A stretch of DNA of 64,000 bases, taken from positions 2,170,001 through 2,234,000 of the forward strand of contig NZ_JAEQMU010000001.1 in NCBI RefSeq assembly GCF_017908035.1. Direction: 5' to 3'. Source of the DNA: Sphingobacterium tabacisoli (GTDB taxonomy: Bacteria > Bacteroidota > Bacteroidia > Sphingobacteriales > Sphingobacteriaceae). Position 1 is the stretch's first letter. Every line of letters begins with the position of its first letter. The translations under genes were made by a program, and so were the position numbers. Below are positions 25,364 through 34,707 of this stretch, one piece after another. Under the pieces are notes generated by a model that ran no database searches, was not told the origin of the DNA, and saw only the letters and a program-made list of their open reading frames with translations.

Positions 25364-27055
25364 TTATTTTTCTGAATACACTGTAAATTCGTGTGCCCAT
25401 ATACCATATCCCGTATGTAACATATAAACTTGCATGCGATCACCTCCGTGTGAATATCCTACTGCAATATCCCCCGTACCTGGTCCTGTCGTAGAAAGTG
25501 GGGAAATCAGTGTTTCTGAATTGAACACATTAAAAGTCGGATACTGAGAGGATGAATTAGCTGTGCTAAGCATAACAGGATTAGTAATATCAAACATTGA
25601 AAGGCCCATTCTCCTCAGTGTATAATTAGAGAAATACCTTCCAAGAAAAGTATAAATTGCATTATTAAACCTTCCTATTGCTATGGCATTCATAAAAGTT
25701 GTATTCGTCCTATTCTGTAGACTCACTGCGTTAAGCTGATTGTTTGTAAGCCCGTCCATATAGGAAAAGTCATTTTGCTGTCCCAATAAATAATTAGACG
25801 TTATTGTTGGATTCAAATAATGCACTTCAGGATAATAACCAATATTACTTCCTGTAAAACCGGACATTGTCACCAGTGTGGGGGTTTGTGAAGTAAGGAC
25901 ACCATTTTTTATTTCCCATCTATAAAATGATTTGGTACGAGACACAGGAGAGGTTATAATTGCGTTTCCATTCAAGTCTCCAGTAATATTAAGACGTCTC
26001 CCCGTACTTCTATCTTCCACAGTTAACAAAGGATTATTATTTGTGGCATTTATCAATAGTACAGGATTTGTATCAAATGGGTCTGTATATTTATAAATAC
26101 GGATATTTCCACCCCACGGGGCTCTATTGATTGCTAAAAGATTTCCTTTCTCATCAGCAACAAGCTGATTGGATTGACTGAGCGCCCCGCTTGCTTGATT
26201 AAAAGGCATATACATATTACTTACAAACTCTCCCGTAAACCTATTAAATATGCGATACTCAGTACTACCTGCTGTACCGCTCCTCGTAATAATAAGGTAA
26301 TCGCCACTTACAGCTATACAGGATTCAGCATCTCCTGCAAATCCCCATTCTGATCCCTCTTTTAGCCATAATCCCCTATTAATTCCAAAACCATAAGGTA
26401 ATTTTATCGGCTCCATGACTACTAGCTTATAATCTTTTTTAGTGTTACCTGGAGCCGAAACGGTAAAAACAGTTGGAGTATTAAGATTTATTAAAGCTCC
26501 TGATTCGATGGATGAGGTAGCATGTTTGTTCAATTTAAACGTAAATATAGAACTGGACATATCCAATCCAGGGAGCGCAAAAAAGCGAATTTCATCATTT
26601 ACTAAAATCCCATCTATGGCCTGTTGTTCACCACCTTGCATATAGGTTATTCTTGCTTCCGAAATGCTTACATCTCCTACTTTTTTTGCACTAATGGTAT
26701 ATTTTTTTTCAATTCCACTCCCTGAAGTCACACTAAAGACCAAAGGTTTAGTAAGATCCATAGCTTGTCCAAATGGAACAGATATCTTTGCATCCGACGA
26801 GACTGTTGCTCTCAAAAATATCTTTTGGAGGTCTGTTTCATAATCGCTATCTGTAGGATAATAATAAGGGAGATCAAAATAAATTGTATCATTACTATAT
26901 CTAGGCTCAAACATCCTTTTTGGTCCAGAACCTTCTATATTTGCAAAAATATCGGATATCAATGCTTCTTGTCCCCGTATTACGTCTACATCCTTATCAC
27001 AGGAATGAAGCACTACACAGAAAAGCAAGAGAAAGTATATTGTTATCTTTTTCAT
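25364..27055 (-). CDS. PUL A surface lipoprotein, DUF5018/DUF4623-like
   Basis: Likely a cell-surface glycan-binding lipoprotein; no enzyme motif is visible. The 563-residue protein has a lipobox (VVLHSC, Cys19). Two N-terminal Ig-like segments follow (about 35-125 and 130-215, each ending with a KKYTIS or KDYKLVV strand) and then a C-terminal repeat-rich region that looks like a beta-propeller (YLIITRSG..., NLLAINRAPWGG, AIITSPVSR, DIAVGYSHGG). The gene starts 15 bp after susD, the place where SusE/F-like binding proteins are normally encoded. Confidence 0.65.
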   Translation of the reverse strand: MKKITIYFLLLFCVVLHSCDKDVDVIRGQEALISDIFANIEGSGPKRMFEPRYSNDTIYFDLPYYYPTDSDYETDLQKIFLRATVSSDAKISVPFGQAMDLTKPLVFSVTSGSGIEKKYTISAKKVGDVSISEARITYMQGGEQQAIDGILVNDEIRFFALPGLDMSSSIFTFKLNKHATSSIESGALINLNTPTVFTVSAPGNTKKDYKLVVMEPIKLPYGFGINRGLWLKEGSEWGFAGDAESCIAVSGDYLIITRSGTAGSTEYRIFNRFTGEFVSNMYMPFNQASGALSQSNQLVADEKGNLLAINRAPWGGNIRIYKYTDPFDTNPVLLINATNNNPLLTVEDRSTGRRLNITGDLNGNAIITSPVSRTKSFYRWEIKNGVLTSQTPTLVTMSGFTGSNIGYYPEVHYLNPTITSNYLLGQQNDFSYMDGLTNNQLNAVSLQNRTNTTFMNAIAIGRFNNAIYTFLGRYFSNYTLRRMGLSMFDITNPVMLSTANSSSQYPTFNVFNSETLISPLSTTGPGTGDIAVGYSHGGDRMQVYMLHTGYGIWAHEFTVYSEK

Positions 27056-27070
27056 TATCTCTTCAATTAA

Positions 27071-28777
27071 TTACCAACCGTAAATTTGTTTCAATGTAGT
27101 ATTACGCTGTATCTCAGCTACAGGAATAGGTATATAGTACATTCTATGGATAAACTCTCGATCCTTTTCATCACAGGAAACCGTTTCATAGGACTTTAAA
27201 TTCCCAACACTTGTAATCTTATGCCCTGTAAATCTTACCTTATTCAGCTCAAGATGTGCCAACCTCCATCTCCTTAAATCCCAATAGCGATGCCCTTCAA
27301 ATGCGAGCTCTACCTTACGTTCATGCATTATAGCCTTAAAGAGTTGCTCCTTCGTATTGGCGACAACTTCTGGAAGGTCGCGTTTTCTACGTAACATGTT
27401 GAGCGTATTCTTCCCTTCAGATAGCCTCCCAGACAATATCTGCGCTTCACTAAGTATTAATAGAACTTCAGCATACCTTATTTCGTGCCAACTCTGTGTG
27501 CTTCTATTTTGAACAAAACTTGTATTATTGGGATCTAAAAATTTCCGAGCATAATAACCTGTTATCGTATTTCTAGGATCGGTCGTAGTCCCCGCTAGAA
27601 CAAAACCATCATCTCCTCCCCCTTCGGTCGTGTTTAATATTCTTCCTTTCCATGTAGCTCCATTATAAAGAATTGTAGCATAAAAGCGAGGTTCACGATT
27701 CTGATAAGGATTGGCTGCGTGTACAGGGTTTGACCAATTAAATTTACTTCCATCAGCCATTTCAAATTCATCTACCATCTCGGCCGTGGGTACTCCATAA
27801 ACTAATGCCTGCCCTAGCGCATCTCCAGGAGGTACAAAGCCTAAATCATACTGATGTGTAATAAATTTAGTAACATAATTAATCCTGAAAATAGACTCTT
27901 TATTGTCCGACGTAGTGAAAATCTTAGCAAAATTACTTTCAAGATCATAATACCCCTCATTAGCCAATTGCTCTACCCCCTTGGCTGCAGCAATAGCATT
28001 ATCATAATATGTTTTTGCCTTTTCCACCGAGATTCCGGTCTTGGAATCCTCGTTGTAAAGTTTTCTATCAAACTCCGCTATTGATGCCGCGTATAGCCAT
28101 GTTCTCGCCAACATAGACAAGGCAGCCCCTCGGGTTACTTTCCCCTCAAAATTACCCCCACTAACAGTCTTCCAGCTCTTGGGTAAATATTCGGATGCAA
28201 ATGCAAAATCCGAGGCTATAAAATTCCAACAGTCGTCTTCCGAAGATCTATCATTACCTAAAGAAGAATGAGCTTCAATAGTATCGATAATAGCAAAACT
28301 ACCATGAATTCGCCCCAACCAAAAGTAAATATACCCCCGTACGAACCGAGCTTCAGCCTCATACGCCAATCGCTCGTTATCAGTGATTTTAGCATAATTA
28401 TTCAACCCGAACAAAAACTCATTAATCCGACGTATACGCGTATAAGCTGCAGCCCAATAGCTAATTCCCGGACTGGTAGCAGTATAACGTGAGGCATCAG
28501 AAGCTAGAATATTTACGGTACCTCGTCCCGCAGAATTAGATGTATACTTCATCAGATCGGTCAATGCATCTGTTGCATTATCATTTCCAATAAAAGATAA
28601 TCTACCAAATTCAAATTTTCGGAATTCTTCATAAAATCCGTTTAAGTACAGCTCTATGCTGCCTTTGCTATCCCAAATTACTTCTTCCGTATAACGATCT
28701 GTAGGGACCAGATCAATTGAACATGAGCTGACAAAGAATAATGTAGCCGTTAAAATTTTAATGATATTCTTTTTCAT
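27071..28777 (-). CDS. SusD/RagB-like glycan-binding lipoprotein (PUL A)
   Basis: SusD-type lipoproteins form the lid over the SusC channel and bind glycans at the cell surface. The 568-residue protein has a lipobox (FVSSC, Cys19), TPR-like helices and the family's C-terminal signature: RYAEVLLILSEAQILSG, NMLRRKRDLPEV, and HERKVELAFEGHRYWDLRRW. It lies 9 bp after the PUL A susC. Confidence 0.94.
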   Translation of the reverse strand: MKKNIIKILTATLFFVSSCSIDLVPTDRYTEEVIWDSKGSIELYLNGFYEEFRKFEFGRLSFIGNDNATDALTDLMKYTSNSAGRGTVNILASDASRYTATSPGISYWAAAYTRIRRINEFLFGLNNYAKITDNERLAYEAEARFVRGYIYFWLGRIHGSFAIIDTIEAHSSLGNDRSSEDDCWNFIASDFAFASEYLPKSWKTVSGGNFEGKVTRGAALSMLARTWLYAASIAEFDRKLYNEDSKTGISVEKAKTYYDNAIAAAKGVEQLANEGYYDLESNFAKIFTTSDNKESIFRINYVTKFITHQYDLGFVPPGDALGQALVYGVPTAEMVDEFEMADGSKFNWSNPVHAANPYQNREPRFYATILYNGATWKGRILNTTEGGGDDGFVLAGTTTDPRNTITGYYARKFLDPNNTSFVQNRSTQSWHEIRYAEVLLILSEAQILSGRLSEGKNTLNMLRRKRDLPEVVANTKEQLFKAIMHERKVELAFEGHRYWDLRRWRLAHLELNKVRFTGHKITSVGNLKSYETVSCDEKDREFIHRMYYIPIPVAEIQRNTTLKQIYGW

Positions 28778-28786
28778 GACTATTCT

Positions 28787-31700
28787 TTATTTAAATATAA
28801 CCGAAGCACCAAATGCAAATAACCTTTGTTGAGGATAAAAACCATTGGTAACATTAGGCATCTCGGGATCAAAATATTTTAAGTGGTCCCATGTGAAGAG
28901 ATTAGATGCTGTGAAATGTAATCGCACTCCACCTAGCTTCGCTTTTTCTACAAGGTGCTTAGGCAATGAATATCCGAGCTGAGCAGATTTAAGTCTCAAG
29001 TAAGCCCCATTTCGCAGATATCCTGAATTCGCATGTGCATTATGAGCTCCCAACGTTGCTTTTCCAGCGGTAAGGCGAGGAAATTCAGCATTCGGATTAT
29101 CTGTACTCCAAGAGTTCTCTGCTAAAAAATAGGGCGTATTTCCATTTTGATAAAAAGTACGGGACATCACCGTAAATGCGTCGATATCATTCGTTCCTGA
29201 AGACCCCTCGTATGGGCCTGACAAAAGTACACTAGATAAAGCGGCACCTTGGAAAAGTGCAGAAAAATCGAATCCCTTGTACTGTAAATCCAAATTTAAC
29301 CCAAACATCATTTCTGGCATATTGCTGCGGCCAATAAATGTCATATCATCTGCCCTTGTTATCCGACCATCGTTGTTCAAATCTCGGTATTTGTAGAACC
29401 CAGGAGCGATAATACCACCTGAAGGAGAAACAGCATCTTTTGTTTCCTCCCAATTCTGATAAATACCATCTACTATAAAACCTAATTTTTCGCCATAAGA
29501 ACGTCCAACTGTACGTTGCCACTCAGGGAGATTTTCACTTTCTCTTCTTGAAATAATTTTATTCTTTGCCCAATTAAAATTTCCAGTCAATGCATACCTG
29601 AACTCATCTATTTTGTCCGAAAACCGTATCTGAAAGTCCACACCTCTATTCAACATCTCACCATCATTTACTGTAGATGGGTAGTAACCTCCCATAGTTG
29701 GCGGATACAAGCCGGATGCTGAATTCAAAATGTCTACCGTATTTCTATAGAAAAACTCTATATCAACCCCCAATTTATTATCTAAAAACTGCGTCTCAAG
29801 CCCAAGATTATGTGTTGTTGAAGTTTCCCAAACCAAATCCTCATTGGGAGGAGCACTTGTTGAAAGTGATGATACTGGATTTCCCCCCAAGACATATACA
29901 GGATCTGTTGATAAAAGATAACTCTGCAAATAAGGATAATTGGAGTTCACTTTATCATTTCCTGTTCTACCAAGGGAATACTTCAATTTTAAAAAGTTAA
30001 TAAAAGTCACCTTTTCTTTAAAAAAGGATTCATCAGACATGATCCATCCAAGTCCAATACCAGGAAACATATCCCACCTATTTTTCTTAGCGAAATTGAC
30101 AGAGGCATCCCAACGCGCTGCGGCTTCCAAGAGATATCTATTATTGAAAGTATAATTTAATCTAGCTACATATCCCGCTCTAGCCTCAACCGAACTTTTT
30201 CCGCTAGATGCCACAATATCCTCTAATGATGTACTTCCATAATCTATATCATGCAGACCTTCCAAAGGGAAATTACGCGCACCAGCGGAAAGATTTCCTG
30301 TTTTATATTTAGACCATTCATACAACCCTAAAAATTGCAAATCGTGTAATCCAAAAGATTTAGAGTAGTTAACATAAGGTCGAAATGTTATTCTATTGTT
30401 CTGATTATGTGCTTGGGTTAACGAAGTCTTAGTTATCCCAGGAACCGTTGACAACTCGACAAAAGAGCCCGTCTTTTGGTCTCTGGACCTTCCCATTAAT
30501 TTATAAGGTTGCAACCAGCTTTTTGCTTCCAAACTGTTCTTGTCATAAGCTGTTAATAATTGAAGATCTAATCCATCGACTCCGGGGACCGAAAACTTCA
30601 AATTTACATCGCCTTGAAATACATGATTATCTCTATTTTGATAACCCGAATGCTCCACTGATGCTAGTGGGTTAATCCACCCTGGCGAACTATTGTATGC
30701 TGTATAAACTCCATTTTCTGCATACATAGGTAAGTTAGGCAACATCATTGCTGCCTGATAAAAAGGATTGAGATAGGATGTATTATCGGGTGAAATACCA
30801 GGAGTCCTTCCTATTTCTGCACGATAGGTAAGATTAAGATCAGCAGTCAATAGGTTAGTAAGTTTTGAAGAAACATTCGTACGGACATTGTAGCGTTTGA
30901 AATTTGTATTTTTAATCACTCCCCCCTGATCCAAATGAGATAGTGATGAAAAATATCTAGATTTCTCATTACCACCTGATATAGAAATGGAGTGATGTTG
31001 CGATTTGCTATTATTTTCTAATAACTCCCCTACCCAATCCGTTTGACCGAACAACGGGTTTGTATTGGTACCGTCATATATGGACCGGATCAACTGAGGA
31101 CCATAGGTATATGGGACTGGATCTCCATTTTGATGCAACAAATAATCATTGTCCATATCTACTCCTTTATTATACCAAAGCATATAATCTACAGCATTAA
31201 GAAACTTAGGAAAACGCGTATTCTGGCCTATCTGAAAAGATCCTTCGTAGTTTATCTTAGTATCATTGGCATTACCTTTTTTCGTGGTAACTAGGATAAT
31301 ACCATTTGTGGCTTGAAGACCATAAACAGCAGTTGATACCGCATCTTTAAGAATAGAAATATTTTCTATTTCCGAAGGATCTAGGTAAGCAAATGATGCC
31401 CTTTGAACTCCATCAATAATAATCAAAGGTGCTTGCGATCCGGCATAAGAATTTCGTCCACGTATCTGAAAAGATGCATTATCTGCTCCTGGTCTTCCTG
31501 ATTGTTGCAAGGCTGTCAACCCAGGCAAACGTCCAGCTAAAACATTAGTCAAATTCATAGCTGGAGCCTTTTGCAGCTCTTCCCCATTTATTTGACTCAC
31601 AGACCCCACCACATTTCGTCTTTTCTGTATACCATATCCCACCACCACGATTTCGTCCAGATATTGGTCTTCGACAGTCAAAACGATACGCTGTCCATCT

Positions 31701-32296
31701 AAATTACGGACGGTATACCTAAGAGAACTATATCCCATCAATGAAAATACGAGTTCATGCCCCAATTGAACACCAGATAGCTCAAAGCGTCCATTTTCTT
31801 TTGTCGCTGATGTTGTCCCCGTTGTCTGATTCCGAATCGTGACACCGGCCAAGGCCGCTCCTGACTGATCCGTTACCGTACCCGAAAACATCTGTTGACT
31901 TATCGATTCTTCTCTAATTCCTAACATGGTATTAAAGGACTTTTTTACGACAATGGTTCCATCATGCACCTGATAGCTAAGTCCGCTATTCTTAAACAAA
32001 ACATCCAATACAGATGTCAAAGAAGCATTCTTTACGTCTAAATTTATCGTTCGATCATTCTGTAACACTTCTTCTGGATAGACAAATCTATATCCAGTTT
32101 GCTGTTTTACAGCCGAAAAAGCCTCCTCAATAGTTTTATTCTTCAGTTTCAGGGAGAGCGTCTGTGCTAATCCTTTAGACATCACATTCAGACTTGTGAT
32201 GGTAATAATTATAATAATCAATTTCATTACAAAGATGATTTTGAATAGATAGGCACAACGGTCTCGATACCGTTGTCGCATACAAATATTATGCAT
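28787..32296 (-). CDS. SusC/RagA TonB-dependent transporter with STN domain (PUL A)
   Basis: Outer-membrane transporter for glycan fragments. The 1169-residue product has an STN signalling domain (about 48-118), a carboxypeptidase-regulatory-like domain (about 136-215), the plug with DEIVVVGYGIQKRRNVVGS and PLIIIDGVQRASF, and a TonB barrel. The STN domain is expected to contact the periplasmic part of the FecR protein encoded upstream. Several N-terminal ATGs are possible; ATG at 32227 (MKLIIIIITITSLN) would give a more normal signal peptide than the first one. Confidence 0.94.
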   Translation of the reverse strand: MHNICMRQRYRDRCAYLFKIIFVMKLIIIIITITSLNVMSKGLAQTLSLKLKNKTIEEAFSAVKQQTGYRFVYPEEVLQNDRTINLDVKNASLTSVLDVLFKNSGLSYQVHDGTIVVKKSFNTMLGIREESISQQMFSGTVTDQSGAALAGVTIRNQTTGTTSATKENGRFELSGVQLGHELVFSLMGYSSLRYTVRNLDGQRIVLTVEDQYLDEIVVVGYGIQKRRNVVGSVSQINGEELQKAPAMNLTNVLAGRLPGLTALQQSGRPGADNASFQIRGRNSYAGSQAPLIIIDGVQRASFAYLDPSEIENISILKDAVSTAVYGLQATNGIILVTTKKGNANDTKINYEGSFQIGQNTRFPKFLNAVDYMLWYNKGVDMDNDYLLHQNGDPVPYTYGPQLIRSIYDGTNTNPLFGQTDWVGELLENNSKSQHHSISISGGNEKSRYFSSLSHLDQGGVIKNTNFKRYNVRTNVSSKLTNLLTADLNLTYRAEIGRTPGISPDNTSYLNPFYQAAMMLPNLPMYAENGVYTAYNSSPGWINPLASVEHSGYQNRDNHVFQGDVNLKFSVPGVDGLDLQLLTAYDKNSLEAKSWLQPYKLMGRSRDQKTGSFVELSTVPGITKTSLTQAHNQNNRITFRPYVNYSKSFGLHDLQFLGLYEWSKYKTGNLSAGARNFPLEGLHDIDYGSTSLEDIVASSGKSSVEARAGYVARLNYTFNNRYLLEAAARWDASVNFAKKNRWDMFPGIGLGWIMSDESFFKEKVTFINFLKLKYSLGRTGNDKVNSNYPYLQSYLLSTDPVYVLGGNPVSSLSTSAPPNEDLVWETSTTHNLGLETQFLDNKLGVDIEFFYRNTVDILNSASGLYPPTMGGYYPSTVNDGEMLNRGVDFQIRFSDKIDEFRYALTGNFNWAKNKIISRRESENLPEWQRTVGRSYGEKLGFIVDGIYQNWEETKDAVSPSGGIIAPGFYKYRDLNNDGRITRADDMTFIGRSNMPEMMFGLNLDLQYKGFDFSALFQGAALSSVLLSGPYEGSSGTNDIDAFTVMSRTFYQNGNTPYFLAENSWSTDNPNAEFPRLTAGKATLGAHNAHANSGYLRNGAYLRLKSAQLGYSLPKHLVEKAKLGGVRLHFTASNLFTWDHLKYFDPEMPNVTNGFYPQQRLFAFGASVIFK

Positions 32297-32303
32297 ACTT
32301 TTG
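32272..32303 (+). promoter_or_regulatory. Candidate antisense promoter over the PUL A susC start
   Basis: On the plus strand, opposite to susC, GTTG (32272-32275), a 20-bp spacer and TACTTTTG (32296-32303) fit the primary-sigma consensus with one mismatch in the -33 box. It points toward fecR and away from susC. Confidence 0.5.
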
Positions 32304-32308
32304 TATAG

Positions 32309-32391
32309 ATTAAGGTTTAATAATTAAATAATTAACGCATTTAGTATAGCCTTGTCTGTATACTGAGGGTATTGCCTTACCCTCAGTTTTT
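32309..32391 (+). ncRNA. Predicted short antisense RNA to the PUL A susC leader
   Basis: A TANNTTTG promoter element at the susC start and an intrinsic terminator at 32362-32391 would define an RNA of about 83 nt. It would be complementary to the region between fecR and susC. PUL B has the same arrangement. The RNA is predicted from these signals only; the exact 5' end is estimated. Confidence 0.42.
32362..32391 (+). terminator. Plus-strand intrinsic terminator between fecR and susC (PUL A)
   Basis: ACTGAGGGTA pairs perfectly with TACCCTCAGT around a 6-nt loop and is followed by TTTT on the plus strand. The flanking genes are on the minus strand, so its orientation is antisense to them. Confidence 0.65.
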
Positions 32392-32441
32392 CGACACTCG
32401 TTTCATACTTTCTTATATCATATCGTTAGGTTTTTAGTGAT

Positions 32442-33599
32442 TTATTTCTGTTTTATAATCAGTTTTCGGTTATCAACCAGCACTTGGTAGGGTGTCAGAT
32501 CATTCAAAATGGCACATACCTTATCTATCGATGCGCTCTTTTTAATACCTCCCATATATTTCTTATCGGCCAAAGGTGTACGAATATCTAAATCCAAACG
32601 ATACCAACGGGCTATATCTTCTAATACCTCTCTGATTGCCTTGCTGTTAAAATAGAAGTATCCCTCCTTCCAAGCTAAGGCCTCTTCTATATCTGCAACT
32701 CTGACTTCGATTCCAGCTTGGCTACTTACAGTCTCATAACCGGCATTAATAGTCTTCGATCCGGCACCATTGGTTACTTTAATCTTTCCCTCAGTAAGGA
32801 TAGTCTTTATTTTGCCTTGGTATAAATGTGTGTTAACATTAAACGCTGTTCCCAATGCTTCAACCTCTACACCTTGAACATCAACTTTAAAAGGCTTATA
32901 TGCATCTTTAGCAATCTCAAAATAAGCTTCTCCTCTAATTTTCACTCTCCGCTCATTACCAGTAAAAAAGGACGGATACTCTAATTCAGAGTCCGCATTT
33001 AACCAAACTTTAGTTCCGTCAGAAAGCTGCACATGATAAGTTCCTCCTAGAGGTATCTGCAAAATATGTCGTTGAGGGGTGGTACTTTTCACTTCACTGT
33101 AGTCTAACATATCATTGAGCGACTGTATTTGAATTTCTCCATCTACAACAGTATGATTACCGCCTGCTTCCAAAATGATTTTAGAGCCATCGGAAAGTGT
33201 CAATACCGCATTATCAGTCCCGGGAAGTATTGCATCGATGTGATTTTCCGATATCAAGGATTCCACATCATGTTTAACGGCAAAGAGTCCTGCCCCTACT
33301 ATACTAATAGCCAAAATAGAAGCCGCTATTGCCCACCATCTTCTCATACTTTTTGTAGTATTCCGCATTGATTGCCTTCGGGTTAGTATCTCCTGCCAAT
33401 CCTTTTCTAGATCCAACGACTGGTATTGGGATATTTTACTATTGATCCGATTCATAGATCGGTCTGGATCCTCTAGCCAAGACTTCAGATAAGGAAACTT
33501 TTCGGACAATAATTCCAGCTCCTTCGTTTCTTCAGAAGAAAGCGTATTTTCCAAATACTTCGTTACAAGTTCAGCTGCTCTTATTTGCTGTTGATCCAT
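32442..33599 (-). CDS. FecR-family anti-sigma factor (PUL A)
   Basis: Inner-membrane regulator that holds the ECF sigma factor until the SusC STN domain signals substrate. The 385-residue product has a cytoplasmic N-terminal part, a single membrane segment at about 86-107 (WWAIAASILAISIVGAGLFAV), the periplasmic FecR domain (GTYHVQLSDGTKVWLNADSEL, RGEAYFEIAKD, GTAFNVNTH) and a C-terminal DUF4974-type domain. It follows the sigma gene by 125 bp. Confidence 0.92.
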   Translation of the reverse strand: MDQQQIRAAELVTKYLENTLSSEETKELELLSEKFPYLKSWLEDPDRSMNRINSKISQYQSLDLEKDWQEILTRRQSMRNTTKSMRRWWAIAASILAISIVGAGLFAVKHDVESLISENHIDAILPGTDNAVLTLSDGSKIILEAGGNHTVVDGEIQIQSLNDMLDYSEVKSTTPQRHILQIPLGGTYHVQLSDGTKVWLNADSELEYPSFFTGNERRVKIRGEAYFEIAKDAYKPFKVDVQGVEVEALGTAFNVNTHLYQGKIKTILTEGKIKVTNGAGSKTINAGYETVSSQAGIEVRVADIEEALAWKEGYFYFNSKAIREVLEDIARWYRLDLDIRTPLADKKYMGGIKKSASIDKVCAILNDLTPYQVLVDNRKLIIKQK

Positions 33600-33724
33600 T
33601 GGTTAGTTCCAGTAAAAATGACATAATTCCTTCCACCTATCTCCTCCTTAATACTAAGACACGCATGCCTTCATAAAGGATGAAAAGAAATGAAAATATT
33701 TTTAAGAAAATTCAAATTAGTTCT

Positions 33725-34270
33725 CTACAAGAAACAGATAAGCAAAAGTTTAATCGTATTAATCAGAGGTTCAAGCCTTACTCGCAACAGTTCTACGGAG
33801 CGTCGTTTTTGAGTTTTGATTGTATTCACAGATACACCGCACAGTTCCGCGGCCTCATCATTGGATTTACCTTCCAAATAGGTCAGGCGACAGACTTCTT
33901 GACATGATTGGGGGAGTTTTTTTATCGCCCTATGCAAACTATTAATTGTCTCCGCATAGATTAACGCATCCAAAAGCCGTATGTCAGACTCCTCTTCCCA
34001 CTCCCCTTGGTTATGGTGACCATTCACCACTTTCAAGTGTCTTAAATGATTTAAGGAAGCATTCTTTACGGCACTATACAAATAGCTTTTAAGTTGGTTT
34101 TCCTGCTCTGGCAGGTCTTTTTCTCTTTCCAACAATTTGAGAAAGACATCCTGAACAACATCTAAAGCGGTCTCCCTACAGTCTATTAAATGCGTTGCAA
34201 ACTCTACAAGCGCAACATAATACTGTACGAAAAGTGCTTTAACGCGCGATTCTGTAAAGGTTTTGTCCAT
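33725..34270 (-). CDS. ECF RNA polymerase sigma-70 factor (PUL A)
   Basis: Predicted to activate the PUL A susC operon. From the ATG at 34270 (MDKTFTES) the protein has 181 residues: region 2 around CRETALDVVQDVFLKLLE and SYLYSAVKNASLNHLR, and region 4 as the helix-turn-helix LPQSCQEVCRLTYLEGKSNDEAAELCGVSVNTIKT segment. The frame is open to an upstream ATG at 34336, but the nearby promoter-like element at 34276-34283 supports the shorter form. FecR is the next gene. Confidence 0.9.
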   Translation of the reverse strand: MDKTFTESRVKALFVQYYVALVEFATHLIDCRETALDVVQDVFLKLLEREKDLPEQENQLKSYLYSAVKNASLNHLRHLKVVNGHHNQGEWEEESDIRLLDALIYAETINSLHRAIKKLPQSCQEVCRLTYLEGKSNDEAAELCGVSVNTIKTQKRRSVELLRVRLEPLINTIKLLLICFL

Positions 34271-34275
34271 CACTT

Positions 34276-34309
34276 CAAATTTATAATCTCTATGGTTAGT
34301 AGAATCAAA
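34276..34309 (-). promoter_or_regulatory. Candidate promoter of the PUL A sigma gene
   Basis: On the minus strand TTTG (34306-34309), a 22-bp spacer and TAAATTTG (34276-34283) approximate the consensus; the spacer is one base long. The -7 element ends 5 bp before the ATG at 34270. The remaining gap to 34652 shows no gene-like frame and no other clear signal. Confidence 0.4.
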
Positions 34310-34652
34310 TGTAAGTAATAGAAAATAAAATAGCAACCTATTCCTCTTGACTCTAGGGCAAACGCACCTAATTTTCCAGTATTTTGAGTTAATAGCCCTT
34401 ACCCCACCCTACAATGAATCTTAATTCGTTCATACTTCTTTTCTTCGAAGTTGATTTTTGGTTTCCGGCCTATTACTACGTTAAGAGAGTGAGCCTAAGT
34501 AATCCACGTTACACTAGTTCAAGCCAATTAGCTTTCTACTTTTTCTGAGTCATACATGCATTAACTTCCCTGCTTGCTGAATCTAATAGAGCCTTTATGG
34601 CTTTTATTGAACTACTACTACCATACTTTATTTTTAAGCAACTATCTAAAAG

Positions 34653-34681
34653 TAAAAAGCTGCTCTTGAATAAGAGCAGCT
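34653..34681 (-). terminator. Intrinsic terminator of PUL B
   Basis: AGCTGCTCTT and AAGAGCAGCT form a perfect 10-bp stem with a 4-nt loop, followed on the minus strand by TTTTT. It lies 27 bp after the stop of the last PUL B gene. Confidence 0.88.
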
Positions 34682-34707
34682 CAATATGTTAACAAGAGAA
34701 ATAATTA

